From NCBI GenBank assembly GCA_028869395.1, contig JAGWSE010000006.1:1-7870 (forward strand): a DNA stretch of 7,870 nt, given 5' to 3'. Under the pieces are notes generated by a model. That model had not been told where the DNA came from and made no database searches. It saw nothing but the letters and a program-made list of their open reading frames with translations. The DNA is from Alphaproteobacteria bacterium (GTDB lineage: Bacteria; Pseudomonadota; Alphaproteobacteria; Caulobacterales; Caulobacteraceae). Of this stretch, positions 6,011 to 7,870 are shown one piece after another (positions within the stretch are counted from its first letter, which is position 1; every line of letters begins with the position of its first letter). A program made the translations under genes and the position numbers.

Positions 6011-7567
6011 ATGCTCTACCGGTTCGGCGATGTCTGCCTGGACCTCGACAGGTGCGAGCTGCGGTCGAGTGGAACGCCGGTCCACGTCGAGCCGCAGGTG
6101 CTGGCGCTCATCCGTCTTCTTGTCGAGAACCGCGACCGGCTGGTAAGCCGCGACGAGATCGTCGAACGGATATGGAGCGGCCGGTTCATCTCCGACGCCG
6201 CTGTTGCCAGCCGCATCCGGTCGGCGCGCCAGGCCCTGGGCGACACCGGGGAAGCGCAGCGGATCATCCGCACCGTGCCCAAACTGGGGTTCCGCTTCGT
6301 GGCGGCGGTGAAGGTCGAGGGCGCGACCGAGCCTACACCCATCCTGGCGCCCGAATCCGCCGCGACCACAGAGCCTCCCATCGAGCGGCCCTCCATCGCG
6401 GTGCTGCCGTTCGAGGTCTTCGGCGGCGCGGGCGCAGACGCCTGGGTGGCCGAAGCCCTGCCCCATGACCTGATCGCGGCGCTGTCGCGCCTGCGGTGGA
6501 TGTTCGTCATCGCGCGCGGCTCGTCCTTCCGCTTCCGCGGGACTGAGGCGACCCCGGAGCGCGTGCGACACGCGCTGGGGGTGCGCTACATGCTCACGGG
6601 CGCCATCGAGATCGCCGGCGAAGCGATGGGTGTCACCGTCGAGCTCGGCGATGCCCGGGATGCGGGCGTCGTGTGGAGCGAGCGGTTCGACAGTCGTCTC
6701 GAAAGCGTGCACGAGATCCGCGAGCGGGTGGTCCAAGCCGTGATCGGCGCCCTCGAGCTACAGATCCCCCTCCACGAAGCGAGGCGCGCGCGCCTCAACT
6801 CGCCGGAGAATCTCGACGCCTGGTCGGCCTATCACCTCGGCCTGCATCATATGTACCGGTTCAACCGCGAAGGAACGGCGCGCGCCGCGACGCTTTTCGA
6901 GCGCGCCATCGCACTGGAGCCGGGGTTCGCCCGCGCTCACGCGGGGCTCTCATTCGCCCACTTCGAGAACAGCTTCCTGAGCTTTACCGACGACGCCGTC
7001 CGCGCCGCCGATCTCGCCCGTCGCTTTGCGGAGACGAGCCTGGAGCACGACGAGCTCGACCCGTTCTGCAACCTGGTTATGGGGCGGGCCTACTGGCTCA
7101 CGGGCGATCTGGAAGCGAGCCTTCCGTGGCTGGAGCGCGCCGGGCAGCTGAACCCAAACTATGCCCAGGCCAAATATTCGCGCGGCTGGAGCGAGACGCT
7201 GCTGGGCGGGCCGATCGCGGGCCGCGACAGCGTGGACGCGGCGTTGGCCCTGAGCCCACTCGACCCCCTCGCCTACGGCATGCTTGGGGTGCGCGCTTTC
7301 TCGCACATGGCGCTCGAGGAAGCTGCGGAAGCCGCTGCATGGGGTGAGCGCGCCGCCCGCGCGCCCGGAGCCCATCCCCTGATCGAACTCATCGCCGCCG
7401 TGGGGCACGGATTGAACGGGAACCAGGCGCGGGCGCAGGCCTGGGCCGCCTCTGCGCGGCGGCGAAGCCCGGGGCTCGGCGCCGACGATTTCCTGCGCGC
7501 CTTTCCCTTCCGCGATCCGGGCGCGCGCGGACGCATCGCCGAGACATTGGGCCAGCTCGGCGTCTAG
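6011..7567 (+). CDS. winged-helix / TPR transcriptional regulator (CadC/OmpR-type DNA-binding domain)
   Basis: This probable cytoplasmic transcription regulator has 518 residues. Residues 1-100 form an OmpR/PhoB-type winged helix: FGDVCLDLDRCELR opens it, VEPQVLALIRLLVENRDRLVSRDEIVERIW (26-55) carries the support helices, SDAAVASRIRSARQALGD (61-78) holds the recognition helix, and IIRTVPKLGFRFV (85-97) the wing. After a Pro/Ala/Glu-rich linker (about 103-127), PSIAVLPF (127-134) starts a TolB-N-like alpha/beta domain that continues to about residue 250 with YMLTGAIEIAG. A helical tetratricopeptide region with LFERAIALEPGFARAHAGLS (295-314) then runs almost to the end. There is no receiver domain and no membrane segment, so the signal is probably a small ligand or protein sensed by the C-terminal part. 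The ATG at 6011 is chosen because the family starts right at YRFG; upstream in-frame ATGs add unrelated residues. It likely controls the divergent tautomerase gene (inference). Confidence 0.9.
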   Translation: MLYRFGDVCLDLDRCELRSSGTPVHVEPQVLALIRLLVENRDRLVSRDEIVERIWSGRFISDAAVASRIRSARQALGDTGEAQRIIRTVPKLGFRFVAAVKVEGATEPTPILAPESAATTEPPIERPSIAVLPFEVFGGAGADAWVAEALPHDLIAALSRLRWMFVIARGSSFRFRGTEATPERVRHALGVRYMLTGAIEIAGEAMGVTVELGDARDAGVVWSERFDSRLESVHEIRERVVQAVIGALELQIPLHEARRARLNSPENLDAWSAYHLGLHHMYRFNREGTARAATLFERAIALEPGFARAHAGLSFAHFENSFLSFTDDAVRAADLARRFAETSLEHDELDPFCNLVMGRAYWLTGDLEASLPWLERAGQLNPNYAQAKYSRGWSETLLGGPIAGRDSVDAALALSPLDPLAYGMLGVRAFSHMALEEAAEAAAWGERAARAPGAHPLIELIAAVGHGLNGNQARAQAWAASARRRSPGLGADDFLRAFPFRDPGARGRIAETLGQLGV

Positions 7568-7870
7568 GCCTGCTCCGGCACGGCCTCGATGATGACGAAG
7601 GCCTGGGCGTAAGGATGGTCGTCGGTGAGCGTGAGGTGGATCACCACCCGGTGCCCCGCCGGGGTGATCTCGGCGAGGCGGGCCGCCGCGCCGTTCGTCA
7701 GCGCCATGGTCGGCTGACCGGAACGCATGTTCACCACGCCCATGTCGCGCCAGAAGACGCCTCGGCGGATTCCGGTGCCCAGCGCCTTGGCGCAGGCTTC
7801 CTTTGCGGCAAATCGCTTGGCATAAGAAGCGGCCCGGCCGGCGCGGCCATCGGATTTCGCCCGCTCTATC
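7564..7870 (-). CDS. acpS: holo-[acyl-carrier-protein] synthase AcpS (3' part; 5' end beyond window)
   Basis: AcpS transfers the 4'-phosphopantetheine arm from coenzyme A to Ser of apo-ACP, switching on fatty-acid synthesis. The last 101 codons and the stop are present; perhaps 30-40 N-terminal residues, including the conserved GxDxxxxxR strand, lie past the right edge. The visible part contains the signature YAKRFAAKEACAKALGTGIRRGVFWRDMGVVN, whose KEA glutamate is a magnesium ligand, then SGQPTMALTNGAA and the strand HLTLTDDHPYAQAFVIIEA typical of the C-terminus. The stop codon overlaps that of the plus-strand regulator through CTAG. In Caulobacter relatives acpS sits between pdxJ and lepB, so the gene has kept its orientation but been separated from lepB by about 2.9 kb. 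Confidence 0.93.
   Translation of the reverse strand, partial: IERAKSDGRAGRAASYAKRFAAKEACAKALGTGIRRGVFWRDMGVVNMRSGQPTMALTNGAAARLAEITPAGHRVVIHLTLTDDHPYAQAFVIIEAVPEQA

Overview
The window is dense, GC-rich bacterial chromosome. It looks like an alphaproteobacterium of the Caulobacterales (Caulobacter/Phenylobacterium-like). The reasons are the gene order acpS - lepB - rnc - era - recO - parC, the high-GC codon use, alphaproteobacterial sequence flavour in ParC and RecO, and a short palindromic repeat of the kind scattered through such genomes. The genus is inference; no rRNA or other marker is present.

Layout. On the minus strand, read from right to left, a housekeeping block runs lepB (signal peptidase I), rnc (RNase III), era (ribosome-maturation GTPase), a small secreted NTF2/SnoaL-like protein, recO (recombinational repair) and then parC (topoisomerase IV subunit A, cut by the left edge). 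The genes from lepB to recO are packed with 7-nt and 16-nt gaps and 4-nt and 8-nt overlaps, so they are probably one operon. parC lies 114 nt beyond recO behind a palindromic repeat and may have its own promoter. The right edge carries the 3' part of acpS (holo-ACP synthase), also on the minus strand. In related genomes acpS normally lies directly upstream of lepB.

Between acpS and lepB lie about 2.9 kb of accessory genes. These are a plus-strand winged-helix/TPR transcriptional regulator, a divergently transcribed small tautomerase-family protein, and a short-chain dehydrogenase/reductase on the same strand as the tautomerase. The arrangement suggests a regulator controlling a divergent small-molecule-metabolism pair, although a strong GC-rich hairpin separates the tautomerase from the dehydrogenase. 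The regulator converges on acpS, and the two stop codons share the four bases CTAG.

No tRNA, rRNA, CRISPR array, transposase, phage gene or obvious new system was found. No gene-free stretch exceeds 300 bases. The points most worth checking are the accessory insertion in a conserved operon, the possible near-leaderless start of the regulator, the secreted protein coupled to era, and the departures of the tautomerase from the canonical 4-oxalocrotonate tautomerase active site.
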